Below are positions 44,450 through 54,449 of a DNA stretch of 64,000 bases, in pieces. Both the position numbers and the translations under genes were made by a program. This stretch comes from CAZUWH01 sp964624075 (lineage in GTDB: Bacteria > Pseudomonadota > Alphaproteobacteria > Rhodospirillales > Rhodospirillaceae). Within the stretch, counting starts at the first letter, position 1. Each line of letters begins with the position of its first letter. A model generated the notes under the pieces. That model did not search any database and had not been told where the DNA came from. It saw only the letters and a list, made by a program, of their open reading frames with translations. The stretch lies in contig CAZUWH010000009.1 in the NCBI GenBank assembly GCA_964624075.1, positions 28,735-92,734 of the forward strand, read 5' to 3'.

Positions 44450-44474
44450 CAGAGTCAGCCCCGGACGGCCAGCA

Positions 44475-45728
44475 ATGACCCTATCGATTGCCGTCATTCT
44501 GCTTCTGCTGGTAGTGTCGGCCTTCTTCTCGGGTGCTGAAACCGCCCTCACCGCGCACAGCCAGCCGCTGATGCATCAGCTCGCCCGCCAGGGCAATGTC
44601 CGGGCTGCGCGCGTCAACCGGCTGTTTGCCGCCCGGGAACACCTGATCGGCGCCATTCTGATCGGCAACAATCTGGTCAATGTCCTGTCATCGGCACTGG
44701 CCACCAGTATCATGATCGCCCTGTTCGGCGAAGCCGGTATTGCCTATGCTACCCTGGTCATGACCATGGTGATCGTCATCTTTTCCGAAATCCTGCCCAA
44801 GACTTTCGCCCTGCGCAACACGAGCCGCACGGCCCTCGTCATGGCGCCGCTAGCGCATGTCATGGTGATCGTCCTGAAGCCTGCCGTTCTTCTGGTGCAC
44901 GGGATCGTCGCCGGCATGCTGAAACTATTTGGTGCCGACAAGACTCCGGAAGGTGATCCCGCGCTTCGGTTGGCCGAGCTGCGCGGCGCCATCGATCTGC
45001 ACAGCAATCACGAGATTCTTCATGAGCGCAACATGCTGCGCAGTGTCCTTGATCTGGCCGAAGTGACGGTGGGCGAGATCATGACCCATCGGCGCCAGAT
45101 GGCTTCCATCAATGCCGATCAGCCACCGGCGGCCGTGGTCGAACAGGTTCTGGACAGTCCCTATACCCGCATGCCTCTGTGGCGTGGCCGGCCCGACAAC
45201 ATCATCGGCGTGCTACATGTCAAGGCCCTCCTGCGAGCAGTGCGCTCCTATCAGGGGAAGCCGGACCAGCTCGACATGGTGACCGTGGCTAACGTCCCGT
45301 GGTTCATTCCCGATACCACCACCTTGCGGGATCAACTACAAGCCTTCCGCGAACGACGAGAACATTTCGCGATGGTCGTAGATGAGTATGGCAGCATTCT
45401 GGGCGTTGTAACACTTGAGGATATCCTGGAGGAAATCGTGGGTGACATCACCGATGAGCATGACATCGCCGTAGCTGGCGTGCGCCTGCAGACCGATGGA
45501 TCTTACCTGATCGGGGGAAATGTGACCTTGCGGGATCTGAACCGGCAGTTCGACTGGAACCTGCCAGATGAAGAGGCGGCGACCATTGCCGGTCTGGTTC
45601 TGCACGAGACGCGTTGCATTCCGGAACCTGGACAGGTTTTTGCCTTTCATGGCTTCCGGTTTGAAATCGTGCGCCGCCAGCGCAACCAGATTACCGCCGT
45701 GCGGGTGACGCCTGGGGGAGAGCGGTGA
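44475..45728 (+). CDS. CNNM/HlyC-CorC family membrane protein with CBS domains
   Basis: A 417-residue protein. The N-terminal CNNM transmembrane domain (VSAFFSGAETALTAHSQPLM, and the VIVIFSEILPKTFALRN segment) is followed by two CBS domains (about residues 200-320, with VVDEYGSILGVVTLEDILEE). A C-terminal CorC-HlyC FAD-like domain (GVRLQTDGSYLIGGNVTLRD) completes it. Members are linked to magnesium or cobalt efflux, but the role of this one is inferred. It follows aroB by 25 bases and is probably in the same transcript. Confidence 0.92.
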   Translation: MTLSIAVILLLLVVSAFFSGAETALTAHSQPLMHQLARQGNVRAARVNRLFAAREHLIGAILIGNNLVNVLSSALATSIMIALFGEAGIAYATLVMTMVIVIFSEILPKTFALRNTSRTALVMAPLAHVMVIVLKPAVLLVHGIVAGMLKLFGADKTPEGDPALRLAELRGAIDLHSNHEILHERNMLRSVLDLAEVTVGEIMTHRRQMASINADQPPAAVVEQVLDSPYTRMPLWRGRPDNIIGVLHVKALLRAVRSYQGKPDQLDMVTVANVPWFIPDTTTLRDQLQAFRERREHFAMVVDEYGSILGVVTLEDILEEIVGDITDEHDIAVAGVRLQTDGSYLIGGNVTLRDLNRQFDWNLPDEEAATIAGLVLHETRCIPEPGQVFAFHGFRFEIVRRQRNQITAVRVTPGGER

Positions 45729-45839
45729 GCCTGTTGTCCCGAATATCCATCCGCACAAACCATGCAGGTCAAATCACTGTCCCAGACCGCAGCAGGGCGC
45801 GCAGCATGGCATGGATGACCGTTCGGGAGGGCCCTGTCG

Positions 45840-46808
45840 ATGAGGATTCTGTTCATCACCTCGACCCGCATTGGTGATGCCGTTCTGTCGAGCGGTTTGC
45901 TGAATCACCTGGTGCAGACCCATCCGGAAGCGCGGATGACGGTAGCCTGCGGGCCCCTTGCAGCGCCGCTGTTCGTTGCCGTGCCAGGACTGGAACGGAT
46001 TCTCGCCCTCACCAAGGGCCGCTATGCCAGCCACTGGCTGCGGCTGTGGAGTACATGCGTGCGGCAGCGGTGGGACATCGTCGTCGATCTGCGGCGGTCG
46101 CTGCTACCCTGGCTGCTGGTAGCCAGACGGCGCTATCATCTGGGGAACGGAGACACCTCAGTACACCGGGTGCGCCAGATTGCCGACGTGCTTGCCCTAC
46201 CCGAACCACCGGCGCCACGCTTGTGGACGCTGCCCTGTCATCAGGAGGCAGCCCGACACCTGCTGCCCCCCGATGGACCGCCGGTGCTGGGTATCGGGCC
46301 GACGGCGAACTGGCGGGCCAAAGTCTGGCGAGCGGATAATTTCGTTGCCTTGATCGGCCGTCTGAGCAGAATGGACGGCATTTTGCCGGGGGCGCGGGTA
46401 GCCGTGTTCGGTGCAGCCGCCGAACGTCCCCTTGCCCAGCCAGTTCTGGACGCCCTGCCGCCGGCACGGCGCATTGATCTGGTCGGCACGGGAGATCTGC
46501 TGACTGCCTATGCCTGTCTACAACGGTGTGCCTTCTATATCGGCAACGATTCAGGGGTCATGCATCTAGCGGCGGCGGCCGGGATCCCGACCCTGGGCCT
46601 GTTCGGCCCGAGCCGTGAGGTCCATTATGCGCCCTGGGGCCGGAATGGAGCGGTGGTGCGCACCGCGGTTCCCTTTGCCGCGATCCGTCCACCGGACTTC
46701 AACCATCGCACTTCTGGTACCCTGATGGATTCCCTCTCCGTGGCGCAGACCGAGGTGGCAGCGCGGCGTCTATGGGCGGAGACCCGTGACGGAGAATGGC
46801 GATCATGA
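45840..46808 (+). CDS. Glycosyltransferase family 9 (heptosyltransferase-like)
   Basis: A 322-residue GT-B enzyme with ILFITSTRIGDAVLSSGLLN at the N-terminus, the nucleotide-sugar site GIGPTANWRAKVWRADNF, and the C-terminal YIGNDSGVMHLAAAAGIPTL, GLFGPSREVHYAPWG. GT9 enzymes add heptose to the inner core of lipopolysaccharide from ADP-heptose. Which core position it serves cannot be told. It opens a cluster of surface-glycan genes and ends inside the start of the next gene. Confidence 0.92.
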   Translation: MRILFITSTRIGDAVLSSGLLNHLVQTHPEARMTVACGPLAAPLFVAVPGLERILALTKGRYASHWLRLWSTCVRQRWDIVVDLRRSLLPWLLVARRRYHLGNGDTSVHRVRQIADVLALPEPPAPRLWTLPCHQEAARHLLPPDGPPVLGIGPTANWRAKVWRADNFVALIGRLSRMDGILPGARVAVFGAAAERPLAQPVLDALPPARRIDLVGTGDLLTAYACLQRCAFYIGNDSGVMHLAAAAGIPTLGLFGPSREVHYAPWGRNGAVVRTAVPFAAIRPPDFNHRTSGTLMDSLSVAQTEVAARRLWAETRDGEWRS

Positions 46809-47590
46809 ACACTTCCTGCCCGGTGACGGGAACATCCTCGATCGTTCTGTCGGCGCTGGTCATCGTCCACAATGAAGAACATCATCTGGCCGACTGTCTG
46901 GCGTGCCTGCGCTTTGCCGACGAGATCGTGGTTCTTCTGGACCGCTGTACCGATCGCTCGAAGGACATCGCCCACCTCTTCACCGATCGAGTGATCGAAG
47001 GTGCATGGCCGCTCGAAGGGGACCGCCGCAATACCGGCATTGCCACCTGTCGCGGCCAGTGGATCGTCGAGGTTGATGCCGATGAGCGGATCGACCCGCC
47101 GCTTGCGCAGGAAATTCGTACCCTGATCACAATTACACTCCATGATATTCATGAACTACCGGTTGACAATTACATTGGCTCCCGGCTGGTACGCCATGGT
47201 TGGGGGGCTTCCTATGGCAAGGCGGCCTATCCGGGGTTGTTCCGCAATGGCACCAAAGTGTGGGGGCGCGAACGGGTGCATCCCGCTCTGACCTTCTATG
47301 GCCGTCGTGGACCACGGTTGCAAAATCGGGTCCGCCATTACGTGGATCGCGATATTTCAGATATGATTCACCGTCTTAACTTCTATTCAAGTGCCCGTGC
47401 CCGTGACCTGCGTGAGGGAAGGCGGGGGGGAACGTTCGCGACCAACCTGCGCCGGCTTTTCACGCGTTTCTTCAAGTGCTACATCCTTCGTAAAGGGTAT
47501 CGGGAAGGTGGGTACGGATTTCTGATCGCCCTGTTTGCCGGCCTTTACCCGCTGTTGTCGTATTTGAAAGCGACCTTGGAGGATGGGTGA
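46805..47590 (+). CDS. Glycosyltransferase family 2 (WaaE/KdtX-like)
   Basis: A 261-residue GT-A enzyme. It has LSALVIVHNEEHHLADCLAC, DEIVVLLDRCTDRSKDIA, and GQWIVEVDADERI, whose Asp-x-Asp holds the metal. The segment RHGWGASYGKAAYPGLFR and the C-terminal membrane-associated helix (FLIALFAGLYPLLSYLK) fit the LPS core glucosyltransferase group. ATG 46805 is chosen because GGAG lies about ten bases before it. An ATG at 46796 is too close. The next gene begins at its stop codon (TGATG). Confidence 0.9.
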   Translation: MNTSCPVTGTSSIVLSALVIVHNEEHHLADCLACLRFADEIVVLLDRCTDRSKDIAHLFTDRVIEGAWPLEGDRRNTGIATCRGQWIVEVDADERIDPPLAQEIRTLITITLHDIHELPVDNYIGSRLVRHGWGASYGKAAYPGLFRNGTKVWGRERVHPALTFYGRRGPRLQNRVRHYVDRDISDMIHRLNFYSSARARDLREGRRGGTFATNLRRLFTRFFKCYILRKGYREGGYGFLIALFAGLYPLLSYLKATLEDG

Positions 47591-48608
47591 TGGTCCGCGT
47601 TATCATGGCCGACGACAGCATTGCCTTCGACGGTGTCGCACGCTGGAACAATCGCTCCTGGGTGGCGCGTGGGCATGTCGTGTCCGTGCGCAACAGGTGT
47701 GCAGCGCCGTTGCACTACCAGGGAGTCGAATGGCAACCGCTGACGATGGCTTGGCTGTAAGGGGCCGATCTCTACATCGCCAACCGCAGTAATCGCTTGA
47801 TTCGCGCCCTGCCGACGACCCGCTGCACCGTGTCCTGGATTCACACCCCGGCCCGCTATCTATTGAAATGGCGTTATTTATGGAAATTACAGATTAAAAG
47901 GCCAACCATTGTTTTTGTCGTGGATTATCATGCGACCACTTATCCGCAATGGGCGCCGGGCGGCAAGCGGGTCGTGATTCCCCATGGCGTGCCGGAGATG
48001 TTTCGCATGACGGTTTTTCTCCCGGGGGCATTCCCGGCCCACGCGCCATTTTCACGTCGAATCCCTTGCGGGGACTCGACTGGCTCTTGGAGATCTGGGC
48101 CAGCGCCACCCGGCCCCGGGTACCAACGGCTGAGCTACATGTCTTCTCTGGTTCGTCTCCTTATGGAAACATCGGCCGCGATAAGGCAGCCCGGATGGAG
48201 CAAGTGTTGGCGCGGGCGCGTACTATGGCCAGCATGGGCGTCGTGTAGCACGAGCCGGTTGCCAAGGCCGTTCTGCTGGAGGCGTTGAGACGGGCGCGAG
48301 TCATGTTGTATCAGGGCGACCTCAACGACACTTTTTGCATGGCACTGGCCGAAGCCCAGGCGATCGGCGTGCCGGAGGTCGTGCAGCCGATTGGTTCGAC
48401 CGTCGAACGAGTGATCGATCAGGTCACCGAGTTCATCGCGCCCGGACGGGCGGCTTTTGCCGAAGGGGCTATATGCCTTTTGACCGATGACACCCTATGG
48501 CAATGCATGCACGAAGCCGCTCTGGCCACAGGACGGCGGTGGACGTGGGAAGACGCTGCTGCCGCCTTTGAACGTCTGATTCCCGCCCCCACGGAGAGTC
48601 ACCGATGA
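47590..48608 (+). pseudogene. Glycosyltransferase family 4, two stops and a frameshift
   Basis: The first part (IAFDGVARWNNRSWVARGHV, VSVRNRCAAPLHYQGVEW) meets an in-frame TAA at 47758-47760. The same frame continues (LYIANRSNRLIRALPTTRCT, TPARYLLKWRYLWKLQ, FVVDYHATTYPQWAPG). A shift at about 48010-48030 leads to RAIFTSNPLRGLDWLLEIWA, then a TAG at 48246-48248, and the end ARVMLYQGDLNDTFCMALAE reads on to 48608. The order is that of a GT-B transferase of about 335 residues. It sits between intact glycosyltransferases, so the glycan made here has probably changed. Confidence 0.82.
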
Positions 48609-49654
48609 TCCACGTCCTGCAAGCCATGGCTGGCGCCGCGTTTGGTGGTGCAGAGGCCTTTTTCGTCCGCCTGGTCCTTGCCCTACACCGTGCCGGCATA
48701 TCGCAGCATGTCATCATCCGCTCCCATGCCCGCCGTGCCGAGGGTCTGCGTGCTGGTGGATTGTCCCTCACGGAACTGCCGTTTGGCGGCCCGTTCGATG
48801 TCGCCTCCCGCCTTCGCTTCCGGCACGAAATCGCGCGTTTCCGGCCTGATATCGTGCTGACCTGGATGAACCGTGCCACCCGGATCTGTCCCCGTGGTTC
48901 CTTCATTCACGTCGGCCGGCTGGGAGGCTATTATGACCTCAAGTACTATCGTTCTTGCGATCACGTGATCGGCAACACGCAAGGTCTTGTTGATTATGTG
49001 GTCCGACAGGGCTGGCCGCCGGAGCGGGCCCACTACCTGCCAAATTTCGTCAGTGAGACGCGTCATCTCCCCCTGAACCGGATGACCTATTATACGCCGG
49101 AAAGTGCCCCTCTGGTTCTGGCATTAGGCCGGTTGCATGAGAACAAGGGCTTCGACACGCTGTTGCAAGCCATGGCGCAGGTGCCGGAAGTTTATTTGTG
49201 GATCGCAGGGGAAGGGCCGCGGCATGCCTCCCTGGAGGCCCTAGCTACCCATCTTGCGGTCAAACCGCGGGTGCGCTTTCTGGGTTGGCGGGAAGATGTG
49301 GCGGCTCTGTTTGCTACAGCCGACCTGTTCGTGTGCGCCAGCCGCCATGAACCGCTTGGCAATGTTGTGCTGGAAGCGTGGGCACAGGAAGTGCCGGTTG
49401 TGGCCACGGCGAGCCAGGGACCGGCGGCCTTGATCCGCAACGGCGAGAACGGTCTCCTGACCCCGATCAATGACTCCTCAGCCCTGGCGCGGGCCATCCG
49501 TCGGATGTTGCAGGACGATACCCTACGACAGCGGATCGCCGCGGGGGGACGCCAGTCGTTCGAAGCGGCGTTCACCGAAACGGCAGTAGTTGCGCGCTAT
49601 CGCGCCTTCTTCGAGACGGTCACCGGTTCATGTGTGGCATCGGCGGATTCATGA
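48605..49654 (+). CDS. Glycosyltransferase family 4
   Basis: A 349-residue GT-B transferase. It begins IHVLQAMAGAAFGGAEAFFV, the GT4 acceptor-side loop. The donor-site half has LVLALGRLHENKGFDTLLQA, LWIAGEGPRHASLEALA, and the SRHEPLGNVVLEAWAQEVPV segment with its E-x7-E pattern. Its start overlaps the end of the dead GT4 by four bases and its end overlaps asnB by 25, so it is in the same operon. The sugar it transfers is unknown. Confidence 0.92.
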   Translation: MIHVLQAMAGAAFGGAEAFFVRLVLALHRAGISQHVIIRSHARRAEGLRAGGLSLTELPFGGPFDVASRLRFRHEIARFRPDIVLTWMNRATRICPRGSFIHVGRLGGYYDLKYYRSCDHVIGNTQGLVDYVVRQGWPPERAHYLPNFVSETRHLPLNRMTYYTPESAPLVLALGRLHENKGFDTLLQAMAQVPEVYLWIAGEGPRHASLEALATHLAVKPRVRFLGWREDVAALFATADLFVCASRHEPLGNVVLEAWAQEVPVVATASQGPAALIRNGENGLLTPINDSSALARAIRRMLQDDTLRQRIAAGGRQSFEAAFTETAVVARYRAFFETVTGSCVASADS

Positions 49655-51378
49655 CCCGTGACGGTCGGCCGGTCGATCCAGCCGTTCTGGCTGCCCTGAC
49701 CCATGCCCTGGCGCATCGCGGCCCTGATGGGTGCAGCACGCATCGGGCGGGTGCGGTCGGGCTAGTGCAGACTCGGCTTGCCATCATCGACCTCCGCACG
49801 GGTAACCAGCCATTCCGGGAAAAGGAGAGCGGGACTGCCCTAGTTGCGAATGGTGAGATATACAATTATTTGGAACTGCGCGCCAAATTGCATGATGTGA
49901 TGTTTGCAAGCCATTCGGATTGCGAACCGCCGCTGCATTTGTACCGTCGCCATGGGCTGTTTTTCACCGATTATTTGCGTGGCATGTATGCCCTGGCCCT
50001 TCATGATCCCAGCGGACAACGCGAGCGCCTGGTGCTGGCCCGTGATCCTTTTGGTATCAAGCCCTTGTATTATGCTGAAACGGTGAAGGGTTTTTTCTTT
50101 GCGTCCGAGGCCCAGGCCCTGGTTGCCGCCGGCGCTGTACAACCATCCATTGATCGCAGACGGGCCCTCGAACTGCTTCAGCTTCAGTTCACGACTGGCT
50201 TCATTCTGGCGGATATCCGGCGCGTCGCCCCTGGCGAGATCCTGGTTGTCGAGGCAGGACGGGTGGTGGAACGGCACCACCACCCGGCACTTTCATCCGC
50301 CGCGCCCCTTCCGCCAGATCCCCTAGCAACCCTGGATGCCGTGTTGCACGAGGCAGTTGCCTTGCATCAGCGGTCCGATGTCCCCTACGGACTGTTCCTG
50401 TCGGGTGGAGTCGATTCGTCTGTTCTCCTGGCCATGATGACCCGTCTGAACGAGCGACCCGTGCTGGCCTTCACGGCTTATTTTCCTGACACCGACGCGC
50501 GTGACGAACGCGCCTATGCCCAGGCCGTGGCGACGGCCGCAGGAGCTGAGGTCGTTGCGGTTCCTTTCACCGAGATCGATTTCTGGACTTTGTTGCCGGC
50601 GGTGGTGACAGCCATGGACGATCCGGCGGCTGATTACGCCGCCTTGCCCACCTACAAGCTGGCCGGTGTGGCACGCCAGGCGGTCAAGGTGATTCTCTCG
50701 GGCGAGGGTGGGGATGAGGTATTCGCCGGCTACGGCCGCTATCGCGGGGCCATGCGGCCATGGCCGTTCACCCGATCCATGCGGCACAAGGGGCTTCTGG
50801 ATGGGCTGGATCTCCTGCGTCGAAACCCGACCGGCTGGCGCGACGGGATAGCCGCTGCGGAGCAGACGGCTTGCCATGGCACGCGTTTGCAGCGGGCCCA
50901 GGCTATGGACTGCACCGACTGGTTATCGCATGACCTGCTCGGAAAACTCGATCGCTGTCTGATGGCGCATGGCATCGAGGGACGGGTCCCATTCCTTGAT
51001 CCGATTCTGGCGCGTTTTGCCCATGGTCTGCCTGATGAGCTGAAAGTTCGGCGGGGGGTCGGCAAGTGGCTCTTGCGCCGGTGGTTGGCCGATGCCCTGC
51101 CGGCGGCACGGCCTTTCGCCCCCAAGCGCGGCTTCACTGTGCCGGTAGGCGCATGGATTGCCCGGCGCGGTCGGCTCCTTGGCCCTCTGGTGGCGTATAC
51201 GCCGGCGATAGCGGAGCTGTGCCGACCCGCAGCAGTCGAGACCCTGTTCGCCGACGCCGATCGCGCACCACGTATCGCTCTTGCTGCATGGGTGCTGTTA
51301 TTCTATGCCCTGTGGGTGCGTCGTCATGTTGATGGCGTGCGACCGGGAGAGGACGTTCTGGCCATGCTGGAAGCGTGA
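49630..51378 (+). CDS. asnB: Asparagine synthase (glutamine-hydrolysing) family protein
   Basis: A 582-residue class B asparagine synthetase. Cys2 in MCGIGGFMTRDGR is the glutaminase nucleophile, ALAHRGPDG is the conserved loop, and the synthetase domain has LFLSGGVDSSVLLAMM (PP-loop) and SGEGGDEVFAGYGRY. Copies embedded in glycan clusters may amidate sugars or amino-acid substituents rather than make free asparagine, so AsnB is the family name and the in vivo substrate is inferred. It is the last gene of the cluster. Confidence 0.88.
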   Translation: MCGIGGFMTRDGRPVDPAVLAALTHALAHRGPDGCSTHRAGAVGLVQTRLAIIDLRTGNQPFREKESGTALVANGEIYNYLELRAKLHDVMFASHSDCEPPLHLYRRHGLFFTDYLRGMYALALHDPSGQRERLVLARDPFGIKPLYYAETVKGFFFASEAQALVAAGAVQPSIDRRRALELLQLQFTTGFILADIRRVAPGEILVVEAGRVVERHHHPALSSAAPLPPDPLATLDAVLHEAVALHQRSDVPYGLFLSGGVDSSVLLAMMTRLNERPVLAFTAYFPDTDARDERAYAQAVATAAGAEVVAVPFTEIDFWTLLPAVVTAMDDPAADYAALPTYKLAGVARQAVKVILSGEGGDEVFAGYGRYRGAMRPWPFTRSMRHKGLLDGLDLLRRNPTGWRDGIAAAEQTACHGTRLQRAQAMDCTDWLSHDLLGKLDRCLMAHGIEGRVPFLDPILARFAHGLPDELKVRRGVGKWLLRRWLADALPAARPFAPKRGFTVPVGAWIARRGRLLGPLVAYTPAIAELCRPAAVETLFADADRAPRIALAAWVLLFYALWVRRHVDGVRPGEDVLAMLEA

Positions 51379-51425
51379 AATTTTTTCAATCGATTCCGCC
51401 TCAGGGGAACGAAAGGAATCGAGAG

Positions 51426-51441
51426 TGTTTCACGTGAAACA
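51426..51441. other. parS: parS partition site, perfect copy 1
   Basis: TGTTTCACGTGAAACA is the exact 16-base ParB-binding palindrome. It lies between asnB and the quinone oxidoreductase remnant, outside any gene, about 9 kb left of parB. Confidence 0.92.
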
Positions 51442-51482
51442 AGAGGGTACCGCAAGGGGAGGGCTTTCAGTAGTGTCCAAGA

Positions 51483-52471
51483 TCACGGGATCAGAACGGT
51501 AAGACCACTTGTCTGGCGGCTCTCAAGCATGCCATGGACCTGTGTCGCCGCCGCTAGAGGATAAGCCTGATTAATGACAAGCCGCACCGCCCCCAACCGT
51601 ACCACCTCAAACAGCGCCTCTGCCATTTCTTTCAGGGCGGCGGGTGTCGCTGTGTAATGGGTAAGCTTGGGACAGGTCATGAACAGCGAACCCTTGTGGG
51701 ACAAGAGGAGGGGATCAACCGGAGGGACAGGACCAGAGGGCATTCCCGTATGCCACCATCATGCCACGTGGCCGCAGGAAGTCAAGGGAATCGGCAAAAG
51801 CGTCCCGGCCAACCCCATCGTAGATAATGTCCACGCCGTTTCCTCCCGTCAACGCCCTGACCGTCTGGACAAAGCCTTGCCGGGTGTAGACGGTCTGATG
51901 GTCGTAGCCATGGGCCCGTGTCAACGCTGCCTTCTCGTCGCTGTCCACCGTTCCAATGACGGTGGCCTGCAGGTGGTGAGGCCATTGACAAAGGATCAGT
52001 CCGACTCTTCCCGCTGCGGCATGCACCAGCACCGTCATGCCTGGCTTAACCCGGAACGTGTGCCGAATCAGGTAACACGCCGTCATTCCCTTCAGCATCA
52101 TTGCCGCGGCATGCCGGTCGGACAGACCGTCAGGAATCTTGAGCAGAGAGGTGATAGGCATGGTGCGCGCCTTGGCGTAAGCCCTAATCGGGCCAGTGCC
52201 ATAGCAACCCCTGATCCCCAACCAAGAAGTCTTGCACATCGTGGCGTGGCCCATAGCCCTCGATTACACCTGCCGCTGCCGCCTTCAGCCCTAAGCCCGA
52301 TGGCAAGGCCAGGGGATACAGACTCGCGCAGTGATAGGCGTCGACATAGTTGAGGCCGATGGCCGTGTGGCAGACCGTCACCTAACCGATCCCCGGCGGT
52401 GGCACCGCCACGGCCTCCCAACGCAACACCTCAAGTCCGCCGTGTTCATGAATGCGGACAGCCTTAGTCAT
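51483..52471 (-). pseudogene. Quinone oxidoreductase (zinc-type alcohol dehydrogenase family), frameshifted
   Basis: From ATG 52471 the N-terminus reads MTKAVRIHEHGGLEVLRWEA and is then interrupted. Another frame gives VCHTAIGLNYVDAYHCASLY, and a third gives LLKIPDGLSDRHAAAMMLKG, RVKPGMTVLVHAAAGRVGLI (the NADPH-binding loop), and GGNGVDIIYDGVGRDAF. A last shift near 51730 leads to MAEALFEVVRLGAVRLVINQ, ending with AAATQVHGMLESRQTSG at 51483. Joined, it is a Qor-type NADPH:quinone reductase of about 325 residues. The gene is dead. Confidence 0.85.
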
Positions 52472-52498
52472 CTTCCAATCCCTTGCTTTCTACAGTTT

Positions 52499-52960
52499 TC
52501 ACATGCGCGGAATATGCACCCCCTCCAGGGCCAACAGATGTCGTTTGGCCTCGATTCCGGCATGTTCCGAATACCCGCCCAAACCACCGTTTGCCGCCAT
52601 GATCCGATGACAGGGGATCAAAATCGGGATCGGATTGCGGGCGCAGGCCATGCCCACAGCGCGCGGCGCCATTCCAAGGTCAGCGGCTAACGCACCATAG
52701 GAACGGACGATTCCAAAGGGAATGGTTCCCAGGGCAGCCCACACCCGTTGCTGAAAAGCGGTTCCCCGCGGTGCCAGGGACAGGTCGAACACCTGGCGCT
52801 CGCCACGGAAATAGGCAGAAAGCTGCTCTGCCGCCCGCTGCAACAGAAGACAGGACTCTAGCTTCCCCGGCAACCTGCCCCATTCCAGGGCAACGAGCGC
52901 ACCATTTTCCTCTGTCATTGTCAGCAGCCCCAGGGGACTGACGAAGCTGTGGTAATGCAT
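52499..52960 (-). CDS. ogt: Methylated-DNA--protein-cysteine S-methyltransferase
   Basis: This suicide enzyme removes alkyl groups from O6-alkylguanine. The 153-residue protein has FQQRVWAALGTIPFG, the SYGALAADLGMAPRAVG helix-turn-helix and the active-site Cys in ILIPCHRIMAANGGLGGYSE. The start is taken at ATG 52960 (MHYHSFVSPLG). The frame extends to a TTG at 52990. It ends two bases beyond the mnmE stop and is read in the same direction. Confidence 0.94.
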   Translation of the reverse strand: MHYHSFVSPLGLLTMTEENGALVALEWGRLPGKLESCLLLQRAAEQLSAYFRGERQVFDLSLAPRGTAFQQRVWAALGTIPFGIVRSYGALAADLGMAPRAVGMACARNPIPILIPCHRIMAANGGLGGYSEHAGIEAKRHLLALEGVHIPRM

Positions 52961-52992
52961 GGGCCTGTTTCCGACAACGAAAGTGTTCAAAT

Positions 52993-54345
52993 CTACTTGC
53001 CGATGCAGAAGTCCCGGAATACCACATCCAGTACGTCCTCCACCCCGATGCGGCCTGTAATCTGCCCCAGTGCTCGGGCGGCCAGCCGCAAGTCTTCTGC
53101 CGCCAGCTCAGGCAAAGCGGCTGCCGGTGCACGCTCCAGTGCCGACAAACAGGTCTGCAAGGCTGTCCGGTAGCGTAGCCGTGTCAGGGCCGGTGCGGCC
53201 CCTGCCGACCACCGCTGTTCTATCTCGCCGTGCAGGCGCTGTTCCAGTGCTGGCAGGCCCGTGCCATACAGGGCGGAGACCGGTACAACCGATCGGCCAG
53301 TCCCGTCCAGACTAGCACTGGTCAGGTTGGATCGTGCAGAGAGCAGGTCAAGTTTGTTCACAACGACTACTGCTTTGTCGTCGATCAGCGCCGTCGTTTC
53401 GGCATCCACAGTCGGCCATGTTTCTCCGTCCAGCACAACCAGTTTCAAATCGGCTGCCGCGGCACGGGCGAGGGCGCGGCGGACACCTTCAGCTTCGATG
53501 GCCTCGACCGTCTTTTGCAAGCCAGCCGTATCGGCCAGCACGACAGGATACCCGCCCAGATCCATCTGCACTTCGATCACATCCCGTGTCGTTCCAGCTG
53601 TGGCAGAGACGATGGCGGCCTCCCGACCGGCCAGACGGTTGAGCAGGCTCGATTTGCCGGCATTGGGAGGACCGACAAGGGTGATGTGAATCCCGTCCCT
53701 GATCCGCTCGCCCCGTCCATTGTCATCGAGATGCATTCGCACCGCGGCCGCCAGTTCCGCGATGCCGGCGTGCACGGCCGTCATGAGGGCGGGCGGCAGA
53801 TCATCCTCGGGGAAATCGATTGCTGCCTCCAGGTAGGCAAGAAGCCGTGTTAGCTGTTCCCGCCACGCCTCGTAGAGTCGTGCCAGCGCGCCATCCATCT
53901 GCCGCAAGGCCTGGCGCCGCTGGGCTGCCGTTTCCGCAGCGACCAGGTCGGCCAGTCCCTCGGCAGCGGTGAGATCCATCTTGCCATTACGGCAGGCGCG
54001 CCGGCTGAATTCACCTGGTTCGGCTGGCCGCAGCCCAGGCATCCGGGCGAGGACAGCCAACAGCGCTGTGACCACGGCCCGCCCGCCGTGCGTATGCACT
54101 TCGGCCACATCCTCACCCGTGAAGCTGGCCGGAGCCGGAAACCACAGTACTAACCCGTGGTCCAACACTTCACGGGTAGTTGGATCCCGCAGTGTCCGCA
54201 AGGTTGCCCGTCGTGGCAATGGTAGGGGAGCGGCTGCCACGGCGGTCAGCACCATCGCTGCCGCCGGTCCGGACAAACGCACCACGTTGATGCCTCCCCG
54301 ACCGGGAGGCGTCGCCAAGGCGAAAATCGTCTCCTCAGACGTCAC
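52993..54345 (-). CDS. mnmE: tRNA modification GTPase MnmE
   Basis: MnmE works with MnmG to install carboxymethylaminomethyl or related groups on wobble uridine 34 of certain tRNAs. The GTP-binding core has GPPNAGKSSLLNRLAG, GTTRDV, DTAGLQ, and NKLD. The C-terminus ends in CIGK, the conserved catalytic Cys tail. GTG 54345 is chosen over ATG 54393 because it gives only four residues before TIFALATPPGRGG, as in homologues, and has GGGAG six bases upstream. The upstream ATG lacks a ribosome binding site. Confidence 0.95.
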   Translation of the reverse strand: MTSEETIFALATPPGRGGINVVRLSGPAAAMVLTAVAAAPLPLPRRATLRTLRDPTTREVLDHGLVLWFPAPASFTGEDVAEVHTHGGRAVVTALLAVLARMPGLRPAEPGEFSRRACRNGKMDLTAAEGLADLVAAETAAQRRQALRQMDGALARLYEAWREQLTRLLAYLEAAIDFPEDDLPPALMTAVHAGIAELAAAVRMHLDDNGRGERIRDGIHITLVGPPNAGKSSLLNRLAGREAAIVSATAGTTRDVIEVQMDLGGYPVVLADTAGLQKTVEAIEAEGVRRALARAAAADLKLVVLDGETWPTVDAETTALIDDKAVVVVNKLDLLSARSNLTSASLDGTGRSVVPVSALYGTGLPALEQRLHGEIEQRWSAGAAPALTRLRYRTALQTCLSALERAPAAALPELAAEDLRLAARALGQITGRIGVEDVLDVVFRDFCIGK

Positions 54346-54449
54346 GACCTTCTCCCACAGATTCGCAGCAGAGGGAGACGGGACCTCTCCCATGGATTAG
54401 GTTTTATGATAAAATGCAAGCGCCCTCCTCTGCGCACCCGCAGAGATGG

